From assembly GCF_000003195.3 (NCBI RefSeq), contig NC_012870.2:24234501-24298500 (forward strand): a stretch of 64,000 bases of DNA, read 5' to 3'. The translations under genes and the position numbers were made by a program. How positions within the stretch are numbered: position 1 is the first letter of the stretch; each line of letters opens with the position of its first letter. This DNA is from Sorghum bicolor. Lineage: Eukaryota > Streptophyta > Magnoliopsida > Poales > Poaceae. The notes under the pieces are model-generated. The model made no database searches. It saw only the letters and a list, made by a program, of their open reading frames with translations, and had not been told where the DNA came from. Shown here in pieces: positions 46,112 through 56,679 of this stretch.

Positions 46112-48682
46112 GGTAATGTTGTTTCTACTGAATTGCAAGATGATGTCATTGAATTGCAGGCACCTGGAGTTGTTGTTGGTGGCTGTGGTGTGCTAAAAAG
46201 GGTGCGTCACATAGGCAAAAAATTTTTGACATAAAGGAAGATAAAGTCATATGCTCGGCTTGGTTGAATGTTAGCAAAGATCCCATTTATGTGGCCAATC
46301 AAGCTCGTTCAACTTTTAGGGTAGAATTCATGCATTCTTTGATGAACACAAGGAAAAAAGACATCTGTATAATGCATAGGTGGCTCACTACTCAAAGGGA
46401 TGTGAACAAATTTTGTTCATGCTACGAGAAAATTGAGCGTAGGAATGCTAGTGGAACAAGTATCCAAGACATGGTAGATTTTCGTAGTTTGTTCTTTCAT
46501 TTGTTTTCCAACATTTGGTTCATATGTGAAGATATAAATGTTTCAAAAATTTTACTTGTGCAAATTAATGCAGCATTGGAGACATACATTGGAGCGGATA
46601 AAGAAAACAAGTCGTTCACTCTAATGCATTGTTATCACAAGCTAAAGGATGAAGACAAGTGGAAGTCATTGAGGATTGAACTGGCTCAGAAGAACAAAAA
46701 ACAGAAGACTACCATGATGAAGTGCAAGAGGTTGCAGCCACAGGTTCGGAAAAACAAATGAGGTCAAAGGGTCAGAAGCAGGTAAAACAAGCTAGGCGGG
46801 ACGATGCCTCTCTTGCAGCTTTGGAGAAGATGTGGGAGAAGGAGGCACGTGATAGGGAAAGAGACAAGGAAAGAGAGACTTCACTTAAGGTAGAGAAGGC
46901 TTCACTTGAGATAGAGAATGCTTCAGCTTGAGAAGGAGTGATTGTCAAATGAAGAAAAAAAATTGAAGCGGACTTGCTGAAGGCGGAGAAAGACATCATG
47001 ATAGCGGACAAAAGGTCTCTCGACCAAGACCAGCTACAGTGGCTTGAGATTATGAAGAAGAAGATCCTTGCGCACATATGAGAAATTAGTTTGATTTCAA
47101 TCCTAGAATTTAATTTTAGTCAATGTCAATTTAGTTCATCATCAAGTGAACCTTTAGTTTATTTATTTATCATCTACAAACAATGTCATGTGTGCATTTA
47201 TGTTAGTGTACGTTTGCTTCATTCAGCAGACCCTTTGAGAATTTTTTGAATTTTAAAATGGTGTCAGGCAATCGACCGGTGTGATATGGTGTATGAATGG
47301 AGCTATATTTCATGTATGTATAGGGAAGGGCAATCGGCCGGCTGATGTATGATCTAGCGACATATTGTTTACACTAATAAAAAATAGTTTATTACACTTG
47401 AATGAAAATACTAATAAATTATGATGCCGGTTCCATTGGATACAAATCAAGATTACGGCTTCATAGGTGCTCGATGAGGTCTTCTTTCAACTGGAAGTAT
47501 GTTGGCTTGTCTTTGATCTTTTTATTATGGGCTTCAATAAATTCAGCTAGTGTGCGAGTAGGCTTCCCATGAGAAGGTTGCACATTTTCACAAACATCCG
47601 AGAACCGCTCATCAGGGTCGACAACTCTTTCATCTTTAACAATCATATTGTGCATGATAACACAAGCCCTCACGATCAATACAAGTGTCTCCCTATCCCA
47701 AATGCGACCTGGCTGACGAATAATGGCAAACTTAGATTGAAACACCCCAAAAAACCTTTCAATATCCTTCCTCGCTGCTTCTTGTGTTGTTGCAAAATAT
47801 TTCTGCTTATTCCCCATAGGAGAAGAGATAGACTTCACTAAAGTGGCCCATGAGGGGTAAATATCATCGGCGAGCAAATACCCCATCTTGTAGTCATGGC
47901 CATTAATGCTATAGTGCACCTTTGGAGCTTTACCTTCTGCTAGGTTGTCGAATAGTGGAGACCGGTGAAGGACGTTGATATCGTTATGAGAACCTGGCAT
48001 CCCAAAATATGCTTGCCAACCCCAAAGGTCTTGAGACGCAACAGCTTCTAAAATTATAGTTGGCTTGTTCACATGCCCCTTGTACTGTCCCTATTATTCA
48101 ACTGGACAATTCTTCCACTCCCAATGCATACAATCGATGGACCCTAACATGCCTAACAAACCTCTTTTCTCATTGACCGCCAGCGAGCGTGCTATGTCAG
48201 CCTCAGTGGGATGTCTCAGGTATTACGCTTCAAATAATTCTACAACTGCAGCAACAAACTTACGTAGGCTCTCAAGTGCAGTGCTTTCGCCAATGCGAAT
48301 GTACTCATCTGTTGTAGCATCAGTAGAAACCTCATATGTGAGCATACGAAGAGCGGTAGTGACCTTTTGGAAGTAACTCAATTCAAACGTCCCTGTACAA
48401 TTCTTTTTTTGCACGAAGTAATCATCGTGTGATTCAACTGCATCCATGATGCGACGGAAAAGATTCCTACTCATTCTAAATCTAAAGAAAAGAAATAAGA
48501 TTTCAACATGTTGTCTAAAAATTAAACAAATATTATGAATTAATTTGAGCTGAAAGAACAACAACCTCCGACAGAATAAATCTGGACCATACGTCAGATT
48601 GTCCACCAAATAATCTTGATACATCCTCCAGTGTCCGCCTTCTCTATCACGATGAATGAAAACATGGCTAGGGACCGAACCT
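46112..48682. repeat. PIF/Harbinger tandem unit A
   Basis: 2571 bp from GGTAATG to GAACCT. It differs from units B and C by a 31-bp deletion in ORF1 (at about 46714), a 3-bp insertion in transposase (near 48313) and scattered substitutions; overall it is nearly identical to them. Confidence 0.9.
46264..46761 (+). pseudogene. PIF/Harbinger ORF1 (Myb/SANT-like), unit A
   Basis: The reading frame contains NVSKDPIYVANQARSTFRVE, IMHRWLTTQRDVNKFCSCYE, then a TLMHCYHKLKDEDKWKSL line. This is the order in PIF/Harbinger ORF1 proteins, which have a Myb/SANT-like DNA-binding part and a C-terminal NAM-associated-type coiled coil. ORF1 helps bring transposase to the ends. A 31-bp deletion shifts the frame at about 46714, so the coiled-coil tail is read out of frame. 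A stop 5' of the core shows the N-terminus is also damaged. Confidence 0.8.
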
Positions 48683-48684
48683 GG
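47461..48684 (-). pseudogene. PIF/Harbinger transposase, unit A (three nonsense codons, no first exon start)
   Basis: DDE_Tnp_4-type transposase on the minus strand. Catalytic Asp lines are GSIDCMHWEW (near 48125) and GMPGSHNDINVLHRSPLF, and the Glu lies in RKDIERFFGVFQ. The same frame carries TAA at 48223-48225, TAA at 48094-48096 and TAG at 48091-48093. An intron of about 84 bp (48482-48565, GT..AG) separates the truncated first exon from the second. The 5' coding start is missing because the unit begins within exon 1. Confidence 0.88.
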
Positions 48685-51281
48685 TAATGTTGTTTCTGCT
48701 GAATTGCAAGATGATGTCATGGAATCGCAGGCACCTGGAGTTGTTGTTGGTGGCCGTCGTGTGCTAAAAAGGGTGCGTCACATAGGCAAAAAATTTTTGA
48801 CATAAAGGAAGATAAAGTCATATGCTCGGCTTGGTTCAATGTTAGCAAAGATCCCATTCATGGGGCCAATCAAGCTCGTTCAACTTTTTGGGTAGAATTC
48901 ATGCATTCTTTGATGAACACAAGGAAAAAAGACATCTGTATAATGCATAGGTGGCTCACTATTCAGAGGGATGTGAACAAATTTTGTTCATGCTACGAGA
49001 AAATTCAGCGTAGGAATGCTAGTGGAACAAGTATCCAAGACATGGTAGATTTTTGTAGTTTGTTCTTTCATTTGTTTTCCAACATTTGGTTCATATGTGA
49101 AGATATAAATGATTCAAAAATTTTACTTGTGCAAATTAATGCAGCATTCGAGACATACATTGGAGTGCACAAAGAAAACAAGTCGTTCACTCTAATGCAT
49201 TGTTATCACAAGCTAAAGGATGAAGACAAGTGGGAGTCATTGAGGATTGAACTGGCTCAGAAGAACAAAAAATAGAAGACTACCAAGGAATGCACACCGA
49301 GCAATGTAAGCAACAATGATGAAGTGCAAGAGGTTGCAACCACAGGTTCGGAAAAACAAATGAGGTCAAAGGGTCAGAAGCAGGTAAAACAAGCTAGGCA
49401 GGACGATGCTTCTCTTGCAGCTTTGGAGAAGATGTGGGAGAAGGAGGCACGTGATAGGGAAAGAGACAAGGAAAGAGAGACTTCACTTAAGGTAGAGAAG
49501 GCTTCACTTAAGATAGAGAATGCTTCAGCTTGAGAAGAAGTGATTGTCAAATGAAGAACAAAAATTGAAGCGGACTTGCTGAAGGAGGAGAAAGACATCA
49601 TGATAGCGGACAAAAGGTCTCTCGACCAAGACCAGCTACAGTGGCTTGAGATTAGGAAGAAGAAGATCCTTGCGCACATATGAGAAATTAGTTTGAGTTC
49701 AATCCTAGAATTTAATTTTAGTCAATGTCAATTTAGTTCATCATCAAGTGAACCTTTAGTTTATTTATTTATCATCTACAAACAATGTCATGTGTGCATT
49801 TATGTTAGTGTACGTTTGCTTCATTCAGCAGACCCTTTGAGAATTTTTTGAACTTTAAAATGGTGTCAGGCAATCGACCAGTGTGATATGGTGTATGAAT
49901 GGAGCTATATTTCATGTATGTATAGGGAAGGGCAATCGGCCGGCTGATGTATGATCTAGCGACATATTGTTTACACTAATAAAAAATAGTTTATTACACT
50001 TGAATGAAAATACTAATAAATTATGATGCCGGTTCCATTGGATACAAATCAAGATTACGGCTTCATAGGTGCTCGATGAGGTCTTCTTTCAACTGGAAGT
50101 GTGTTGGCTTGTCTCTGATCTTTTTATTATGGGCTTCAATAAATTCAGCTAGTGTGCGAGTAGGCTTCCCATGAGAAGGTTGCACATTTTCACAAACATC
50201 CGAGAACCGCTCATCAGGGTCGACAACTCTTTCATCTTTAACAATCATATGGTGCATGATAACACAAGCCCTCACTATCAATACAAGTGTCTCCCTATCC
50301 CAAATGCGACCTGGCTGACGAATAATGGCAAACTTAGATTGAAACACCCCAAAAAACCTTTCAATATCCTTCCTCGCTGCTTCTTGTGTTGTTGCAAAAT
50401 ATTTCTGCTTATTCCCCATAGGAGAAGAGATAGACTTCACTAAAGTCGCCCATGAGGGGTAAATATCATCGGCGAGCAAATACCCCATCTTGTAGTCATG
50501 GCCATTAATGGTATAGTGCACCTTTGGAGCTTTACCTTCTGCTAGGTTGTCGAATAGTGGAGACTGGTGAAGGACGTTGATATCGTTATGAGAACCTGGT
50601 ATCCCAAAATATGCTTTGCCAACACCAAAGGTCTTAAGACGCAACAGCTTCTAAAATTATAGTTGGCTTGTTCACATGCCCCTTGTACTGTCCCAATTTT
50701 TCAACTGGACAATTCTTCCACTCCCAATGCATACAATCGATGGACCCTAACATGCCTAACAAACCTCTTTTCTCCTTGACCGCCAGCGAGCGTGCTATGT
50801 CAGCCTCAGTGGGATGTCTCAGGTATTCCGCTTCAAATAATTCTACAACTGCAGCAACGAACTTACGTAGGCTCTCAAGTGCAGTGCTTTCGCCAATGCG
50901 AATGTACTCATCTGTAGCATCAGTAGAAACCTCATATGTGATCATACGAAGAGCGGTAGTGACCTTTTGGAAGTAACTCAATTCAAACGTCCATGTACAA
51001 TTCTTTTTTTGCACGAAGTAATCGTCGTGTGATTCAACTGCATCCATGATGCGACGGAAAAGATTCCTACTCATTCTAAATCTAAAAAAAGAAATAAGAT
51101 TTCAACATGTTGTCTAAAAATTAAACAAATATTATGAATTAATTTGAGCTGAAAGAACAACAACCTCCGACAGAATAAATCTAGACCATACGTCAGATTG
51201 TCCGCCAAATAATCTTGATACATCCTCCAGTGTCCGCCTTCTCTATCACGATGAATGAAAACATGGCCAGGGACCGAACCT
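48683..51281. repeat. PIF/Harbinger tandem unit B
   Basis: 2599 bp, bounded by the same GGTAATG/GAACCT junctions. Nearly identical to unit C in length and sequence. Confidence 0.9.
48844..49533 (+). pseudogene. PIF/Harbinger ORF1, unit B
   Basis: Same protein as unit A with FWVEFMHSLMNTRKKDICIM and the coiled-coil tail (49324-49533). The frame is cut by TAG at 49273-49275, where unit C has a sense codon, so head and tail are separated. Confidence 0.8.
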
Positions 51282-51286
51282 GGTAA
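50063..51286 (-). pseudogene. PIF/Harbinger transposase, unit B (single frameshift)
   Basis: The N-terminal half (51074-50634) and C-terminal half (50644-50063) are both open, with the DDE residues present in GSIDCMHW, SHNDINVL and DIERFFGVF. They are in different frames because of one extra base near 50612-50640 (TGCTTTGCC instead of TGCTTGCC). Apart from this and the missing exon 1 start it is undamaged, making it the least decayed of the three. Confidence 0.88.
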
Positions 51287-53878
51287 TGTTGTTTCTGCTG
51301 AATTGCAAGATGATGTCATGGAATCGCAGGCACCTGGAGTTGTTGTTGGTGGCCGTCGTGTGCTAAAAAGGGTGCGTCACATAGGCAAAAAAATTTTGAC
51401 ATAAAGGAAGATAAAGTCATATGCCCGGCTTGGTTGAATGTTAGCAAAGATCCCATTCGTGGGGCCAATCAAGCTCGTTCAACTTTTTGGGTAGAATTCA
51501 TGCATTCTTTGATGAACACAAGGAAAAAAGACATCTGTATAATGCATAGGTGGCTCACTATTCAGAGGGATGTGAACAAATTTTGTTCATGCTACGAGAA
51601 AATTCAGCGTAGGAATGCTAGTGGAACAAGTATCCAAGACATGGTAGATTTTCGTAGTTTGTTCTTTCATTTGTTTTCCAACATTTGGTTCATATGTGAA
51701 GATATAAATGTTTCAAAAATTTTACTTGTGCAAATTAATGCAGCATTGGAGACATACATTGGAGCGGACAAAGAAAACAAGTCGTTCACTCTAATGCATT
51801 GTTATCACAAGCTAAAGGATGAAGACAAGTGGGAGTCATTGAGGATTGAACTGGCTCAGAAGAACAAAAAACAGAAGACTACCAAGGAATCCACACCGAG
51901 CAATGTAAGCAACAATGATGAAGTGCAAGAGGTTGCAGCCACAGGTTCGGAAAAACAAATGAGGTCAAAGGGTCAGAAGCAGGCAAAACAAGCTAGGCAG
52001 GACGATGCCTCTCTTGCAGCTTTGGAGAATATGTGCGAGAAGGAGGCACGTGATAGGGAAAGAGACAAGGAAAGAGAAACTTCACTTAAGGTAGAGAAGG
52101 CTTCACTTGAGATAGAGAATGCTTCAGCTTGAGAAGAAGTGATTGTCAAATGAAGAACAAAAATTGAAGCGGACTTGCTGAAGGAGGAGAAAGACATCAT
52201 GATAGCGGACAAAAGGTCTCTCGACCAAGACCAGCTACAGTGGCTTGAGATTATGAAGAAGAAGATCCTTGCGCACATGAGAAATTGGTTTGATTTCAAT
52301 CCTAGAATTTAATTTTAGTCAATGTAAATTTAGTTCATCATCAAGTGAACCTTTAGTTTATTTATTTATCATCTACAAACAATGTCATGTGTGCATTTAT
52401 GTTAGTGTACGTTTGCTTCATTCAGCAGACCCTTTGAGAATTTTTTGAACTTTAAAATGGTGTCAGGCAATCGACCGGTGTGATATGGTGTATGAATGGA
52501 GCTATATTTCATGTATGTATAGGGAAGGGCAATCGGCCGGCTGATGTATGATCTAGCGACATATTGTTTACACTAATAAAAAATAGTTTATTACACTTGA
52601 ATGAAAATACTAATTGATTATGATGTCGGTTCCATTGGATACAAATCAAGATTACGGCTTCATAGGTTCTCGATGAGGTCTTCTTTCAACTGGAAGTGTG
52701 TTGGCTTGTCTCTGATCTTTTTATTATGGGCTTCAATAAATTCAGCTAGTGTGCGAGTAGGCTTCCCATGAGAAGGTTGCACATTTTCACAAACATCCGA
52801 GAACCGCTCATCAGGGTCGACAACTCTTTCATCTTTAACAATCATATTGTGCATGATAACACAAGCCCTCACGATCAATACAAGTGTCTCCCTATCCCAA
52901 ATGCGACCTGGCTGACGAATAATGGCAAACTTAGATTGAAACACCCCAAAAAACCTTTCAATATCCTTCCTCGCTGCTTCTTGTGTTGTTGCAAAATATT
53001 TCTGCTTATTCCCCATAGGAGAAGAGATAGACTTCACTAAAGTCGCCCATGAGGGGTAAATATCATCGGCGAGCAAATACCCCATCTTGTAGTCATGGCC
53101 ATTAATGGTATAATGCACCTTTGGAGCTTTACCTTCTGCTAGGTTGACGAATAGTGGAGACCGGTGAAGGACGTTGATATCGTTATGAGAACCTGGCATC
53201 CCAAAATATGCTTGCCAACACCAAAGGTCTTGAGACGCAATAGCTTCTCAAATTATAGTTGGCTTGTTCACATGCCCCTTGTACTGTCCCTATTTTTCAA
53301 CTGGACAATTCTTCCACTCCCAATGCATACAATCGATGGACCCTAACATGCCTAACAAACCTCTTTTCTCATTGACCGCCAGCGAGCGTGCTATGTCAGC
53401 CTCAGTGGGATGTCTCAGGTATTCCGCTTCAAATAATTCTACAACTGCAGCAACGAACTTACGTAGGCTCTCAAGTGCAGTGCTTTCGCCAATGCGAATG
53501 TACTCATCTGTAGCATCAGTAGAAACCTCATATGTGAGCATACGAAGAGCGGTAGTGACCTTTTGGAAGTAACTCAATTCAAACGTCCCTGTACAATTCT
53601 TTTTTTGCACGAAGTAATCGTCGTGTGATTCAACTGGATCCATGATGCGACGGAAAAGATTCCTACTCATTCTAAATCTAAAGAAAAGAAATAAGATTTC
53701 AACATGTTGTCTAAAAATTAAACAAATATTATGAATTAATTTGAGGTGAATGAACAACAACCTCCGACAGAATAAATCTGGACCATACGTCAGATTGTCC
53801 ACCAAATAATCTTGATACATCCTCCAGTGTCCGCCTTCTCTATCACGATGAATGACAACATGGCCAGGGACCGAACCT
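51282..53878. repeat. PIF/Harbinger tandem unit C
   Basis: 2597 bp. It is the only unit that continues at its right end into the authentic 5' part of the transposase gene (53879-54054) and the right TIR. Confidence 0.9.
51434..52132 (+). CDS. PIF/Harbinger ORF1, unit C, open over 232 residues
   Basis: The longest ORF1 of the three. It reads through the SANT-like part, the KNKKQKTTKESTPSNVSNND linker and the DRERDKERETSLKVEKASLE coiled coil to a stop at 52130-52132. The beginning is still uncertain: upstream codons (KEDKVICSAWLNVSKDP) are in another frame or behind a stop, so the true N-terminus is probably damaged. If expressed, it could act as the accessory DNA-binding partner of a helper transposase. 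Confidence 0.7.
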   Translation: MNVSKDPIRGANQARSTFWVEFMHSLMNTRKKDICIMHRWLTIQRDVNKFCSCYEKIQRRNASGTSIQDMVDFRSLFFHLFSNIWFICEDINVSKILLVQINAALETYIGADKENKSFTLMHCYHKLKDEDKWESLRIELAQKNKKQKTTKESTPSNVSNNDEVQEVAATGSEKQMRSKGQKQAKQARQDDASLAALENMCEKEARDRERDKERETSLKVEKASLEIENASA

Positions 53879-54054
53879 CCGTGTCTTCCTTTTATATTTG
53901 AAAACATTTGCACAATCCGAGAAGCTGTGAACATTAAGTAATCGTCGTCGTCTGAGGAATCATCATCGAACTGTCTTCGGAGACGTGATCTGGCGGCCCT
54001 CATCCTCCGTGCACGACGGCGGCTTGATGGAGTCACCAACAACCTCGAATCCAT
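52660..54054 (-). pseudogene. PIF/Harbinger transposase, unit C (complete 5' end, two nonsense codons)
   Basis: The ATG at 54052-54054 begins MDSRLLVTPSSRRRARRMRA, a basic N-terminus followed by an acidic DDDSSDDDDY run. Exon 1 (54054-53762) and exon 2 (from 53677) are joined in frame across a GT-AG intron of 83 bp. Exon 2 has MSRNLFRRIM, the GSIDCMHWEW Asp, SHNDINVL Asp and DIERFFGVF Glu. TAG at 53290-53292 and TGA at 53248-53250 interrupt it; the rest stays in the same frame to 52660. This is the only copy with the authentic start. The transposase would cut at the TIRs in the nucleus. Confidence 0.9.
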
Positions 54055-54089
54055 GGGCTGCAAATGACATATGTGCAGCTGAGTAGAGT

Positions 54090-54845
54090 TGAAAGTGGTA
54101 TGGATAATTATCCGCTCCGATCCGCCCCGAATCCAAATTTTAAGGATATAAATGTTTTTAATATCCATACGTATATGGATAATCCGAATCCAATTATAGG
54201 CGGATGCGGTGTAGGATATGGGATTGGTGAAATGTGACAGATATGGATTATTCGATAATTGAACACGGATTATCCGACGCTTATAATAGGATAATCCGTA
54301 TATTTTAAGTCCAAGTGAAAAGAATATAAGTCAGTCTAGCCCATGACACAAATATGATTATATTGCAGCCCATAATAAAGCTCGTCTGATGAAAGAATTC
54401 TACCAAAGTGAAGGACTAAGGCAAAGAGTGAAAGCAAAGTTTTGTCTAATTAAGAATATTTACTTATTCTACACACTTTTTTATACTCTTAAATGTAAAT
54501 CGCTAACATGTATTAAATTTTTTAGATCTTAAATCGAAGTGGTGGATTGATGGTGATTATTTTTAGTTGCATAAACGCTTTATGACTTTGGTTAATGAAC
54601 TATTTCTCATCATAAAAAATAACACGTAAGCACATATTATCCGACTTTAAAAAATCCGCTTCCGGTCCGATATCGGTCCAAATCCGTACCATTTTTGTCA
54701 TCTAAAAAATCCGTATTCGCATAAGAATCCACATGATATCCGATCCGTTGTGAATCCGATCAAGAAAAAAAATTAGAATATGAAGAAGCTATTATCCGCT
54801 CCGATCCAATCTGTTTACATAAAGATCGGATAATAGCTGAGAACA
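54090..54845. repeat. ATCCG/CGGAT-rich segment upstream of the transposase gene
   Basis: A/T-rich DNA with many ATCCG or CGGAT motifs, densest at both ends: TTATCCGCTCCGATCCG at about 54108 and TTATCCGCTCCGATCCA at about 54791, plus the inverted GATCGGATAATAGC at about 54825. Clustered short motifs at both ends are typical of subterminal regions of DNA transposons such as hAT, so this is probably a separate element inserted in the PIF element. No clear TIR or target duplication was found. Confidence 0.45.
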
Positions 54846-55275
54846 TGAAACTCACGAATTGGACCTAGGAGGAGCAGTGATCGGTGTTAGATTGGTGTTC
54901 TGTACCTGGAGCAGTAGCAACCGTGGACTACGATCTCCAGAACACTTCTTCCACCGGCTGGAGCAGCTACCAATCTCCACAGCACTTCTTCGACAGGAAT
55001 TACCGGCGGCGGCTGAGAACCTGAAGAGCGCAACGTCCACACGCTACGACTGGCAGCGGCCGCCTACAGAGCGCACGACGAAAACCGCGCGGGCGTCGAC
55101 GTTGGAAGAAAAAATTAGCAGCAAAAAAATCACCTAGTCCACACTTTTGATAAATGCAAAGTCAATTTTGCAAAACTTTTGGAGATGTCTTTTTTTTCTC
55201 CTCGCTATTTGGTTTTCAGAGTTGATAAACTCTAATAAACGGCAAAGAAAAAACACCAAACTATTGGAGGTGCTC
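54846..55275. other. Right terminal region of the PIF/Harbinger element
   Basis: GC-rich 54860-55110, then A/T-rich to the right TIR at 55258-55275. ORFs here are short and unrecognised. Probably the transposase promoter/5' leader side of the transposon. Confidence 0.5.
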
Positions 55276-55278
55276 TAA

Positions 55279-55759
55279 GTTGGCTAATAATCAAGTAATT
55301 GGCTTTATTATTGAGCTTGCTCTTAGTCACTCATTGTGGGTGCTACTTTTCAGACTAGCAAACAGGCTATTAGCTTTTTCTAATGAAGGTCTAACACCCA
55401 ATGAATTAAGAACAGTCCAATATAATACATGCTACTACTCTACTAGCACGTAGATGTCTGCAATTGTTTTTATATTATCTCTTTTTTTTTAAAGGTGTAG
55501 CTGTCTATCGTATCTTATCCACTGTGTCGAATGCAAGAAAGTATATATTTGGGGTCAAGTTCAACTTGCCGCCACATATTCGGAGTGTCTATATAATGAA
55601 AAAATAACATGGTTTCGATGGAACTGTTCATTCAAGGTTTGCATGCAGAAAGCTTCGGCTGTCGGCTCATTTGAAAAATAAAATAGTGCAGGCATGTGAT
55701 GAGTACCTGAATCGAATGCCACAGCATCAGCGTCATCTCCGGCGTCTGCTTGAGGCACG
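55279..55759. other. Sequence between the PIF/Harbinger and CACTA elements
   Basis: No confirmed gene. On the minus strand 55759-55560 is open in two frames and contains a possible donor site (GATTCAG|GTACTC near 55712), so it might be an exon fragment. The CACTA element inserted into it at ACG (55757-55759). Confidence 0.4.
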
Positions 55760-55783
55760 CACTACTGCAGACAGCGCCTTTGC

Positions 55784-56325
55784 CGAGCGCCTGGGACGCT
55801 CGGCAAAGAGCGATTTGCGCTCGGCAAAGTCTTTGCCGAGCGTGGCGCTCGGCAAAGAGGTTCCGGCAAAGAAACGCTCGGCAAAGGCTTCTTTGCCGAG
55901 CGTCTTTTATCGGACGCTCGGCAAAGCCTTTCCCTAGCGCCAAAAAGGCCTTCGGCAAAGAAAAGCGACGGGCATGACCGTTATGCACCGTGACACTTTC
56001 TTTGCCAAGCGTCTTCACTCTGCGCTCGGCAAAGAGCAAAATTTTTTTTTTGAAAATTCCTTTGCCTAGCGCCTACAAGACAACGCTCGGCAAAGAGGAA
56101 ATTAATTTTTTTTAAAAAAACTTCTTTGCCGAGCGCCTCCAACAACGCGCTCGGCAAAGAGGATAAAAATTGTTTTTTGAAAAAAGTCTTTGCCTACTGC
56201 CTCCAACCTGGCGCTCGGCAAAGCTGGGTAGGTTGCTGTTGTCCCGCGCCAAAGATTCCAGCTTTGCCTAGCGCGGCGCTCGGCAAAGACTCTTTGCCTA
56301 GCGCTGCGCTAGGCAAAGCTGGAAT
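55784..56325. repeat. CACTA left subterminal repeat array
   Basis: More than fifteen copies of (C)TTTGCC(G/T)AGCG or its complement CGCTCGGCAAAG, often paired to form potential hairpins. ORFs here are artefacts of the repeat. Confidence 0.92.
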
Positions 56326-56537
56326 CCGTTTTTTTTTTTGCTTTCTTTCACTGCAAACACAGCAAATCATATATATATATATCATATTGATATCACCATG
56401 AACACAAGTAGCACCATTTATATCACAATTCCATCAATTTTATCACCACCGGCAAAGGATTTATCACAATAGCACATATATCTCATAATAACATCACTTA
56501 TTCGGCGATAAAGTCCATACAACAACTTGATTCTAAT

Positions 56538-56639
56538 GAAGTTCAACACAACAAGTCCAAGTCCATGACATGAAGTTCCACACAACAAGTCCAAGTCCAC
56601 GACATGAAGTTCCACACAACAAGTCCAAGTCCATGACAC
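56538..56639 (+). repeat. 34-bp tandem repeat, three units, inside the CACTA element
   Basis: Three units starting GAAGTTC(A/C)ACACAACAAGT and ending CCATGACAT lie head to tail just downstream (minus sense) of the gene's stop codon, so in its 3' untranslated region. Confidence 0.88.
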
Positions 56640-56679
56640 GAAGAGAAGGAATACATGACAACTTCTTCGACGACGTTAC

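Larger units (their letters stand above)
45937..55275. mobile_element. PIF/Harbinger DNA transposon with internally triplicated gene pair
   Basis: The left end GAGCATCTCCAACAGTTT and right end (complement GAGCACCTCCAATAGTTT) are terminal inverted repeats of the grass PIF/Harbinger type. The 3-bp duplication TAA lies at 45934-45936 and 55276-55278. Inside are three head-to-tail units (46112-48682, 48683-51281, 51282-53878), each with an ORF1 gene on + converging on a transposase gene on -. The normal element has one such pair. Only the first unit has the ORF1-proximal end region and only the last has the 5' exon of transposase. Junctions join ...GAACCT to GGTAATG, with CCT present at both parental sites. 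Total 9.3 kb against about 4.1 kb for one unit plus ends. Confidence 0.9.

Noticed and set aside
46772..47077. Minus-strand ORFs of about 101-108 residues repeated in the three units
   Set aside because: They are antisense to the charged coiled-coil tail of ORF1.
47569..47841. 90-residue ORF conserved in three places (also 50171-50443 and 52768-53040)
   Set aside because: It is the antisense shadow of the transposase in each tandem unit; conservation simply follows from the duplication.
55632..56401. Several ORFs with repeated LGKE/LPSA motifs
   Set aside because: They are six-frame readings of the CACTA subterminal TTTGCCGAGCGC array.
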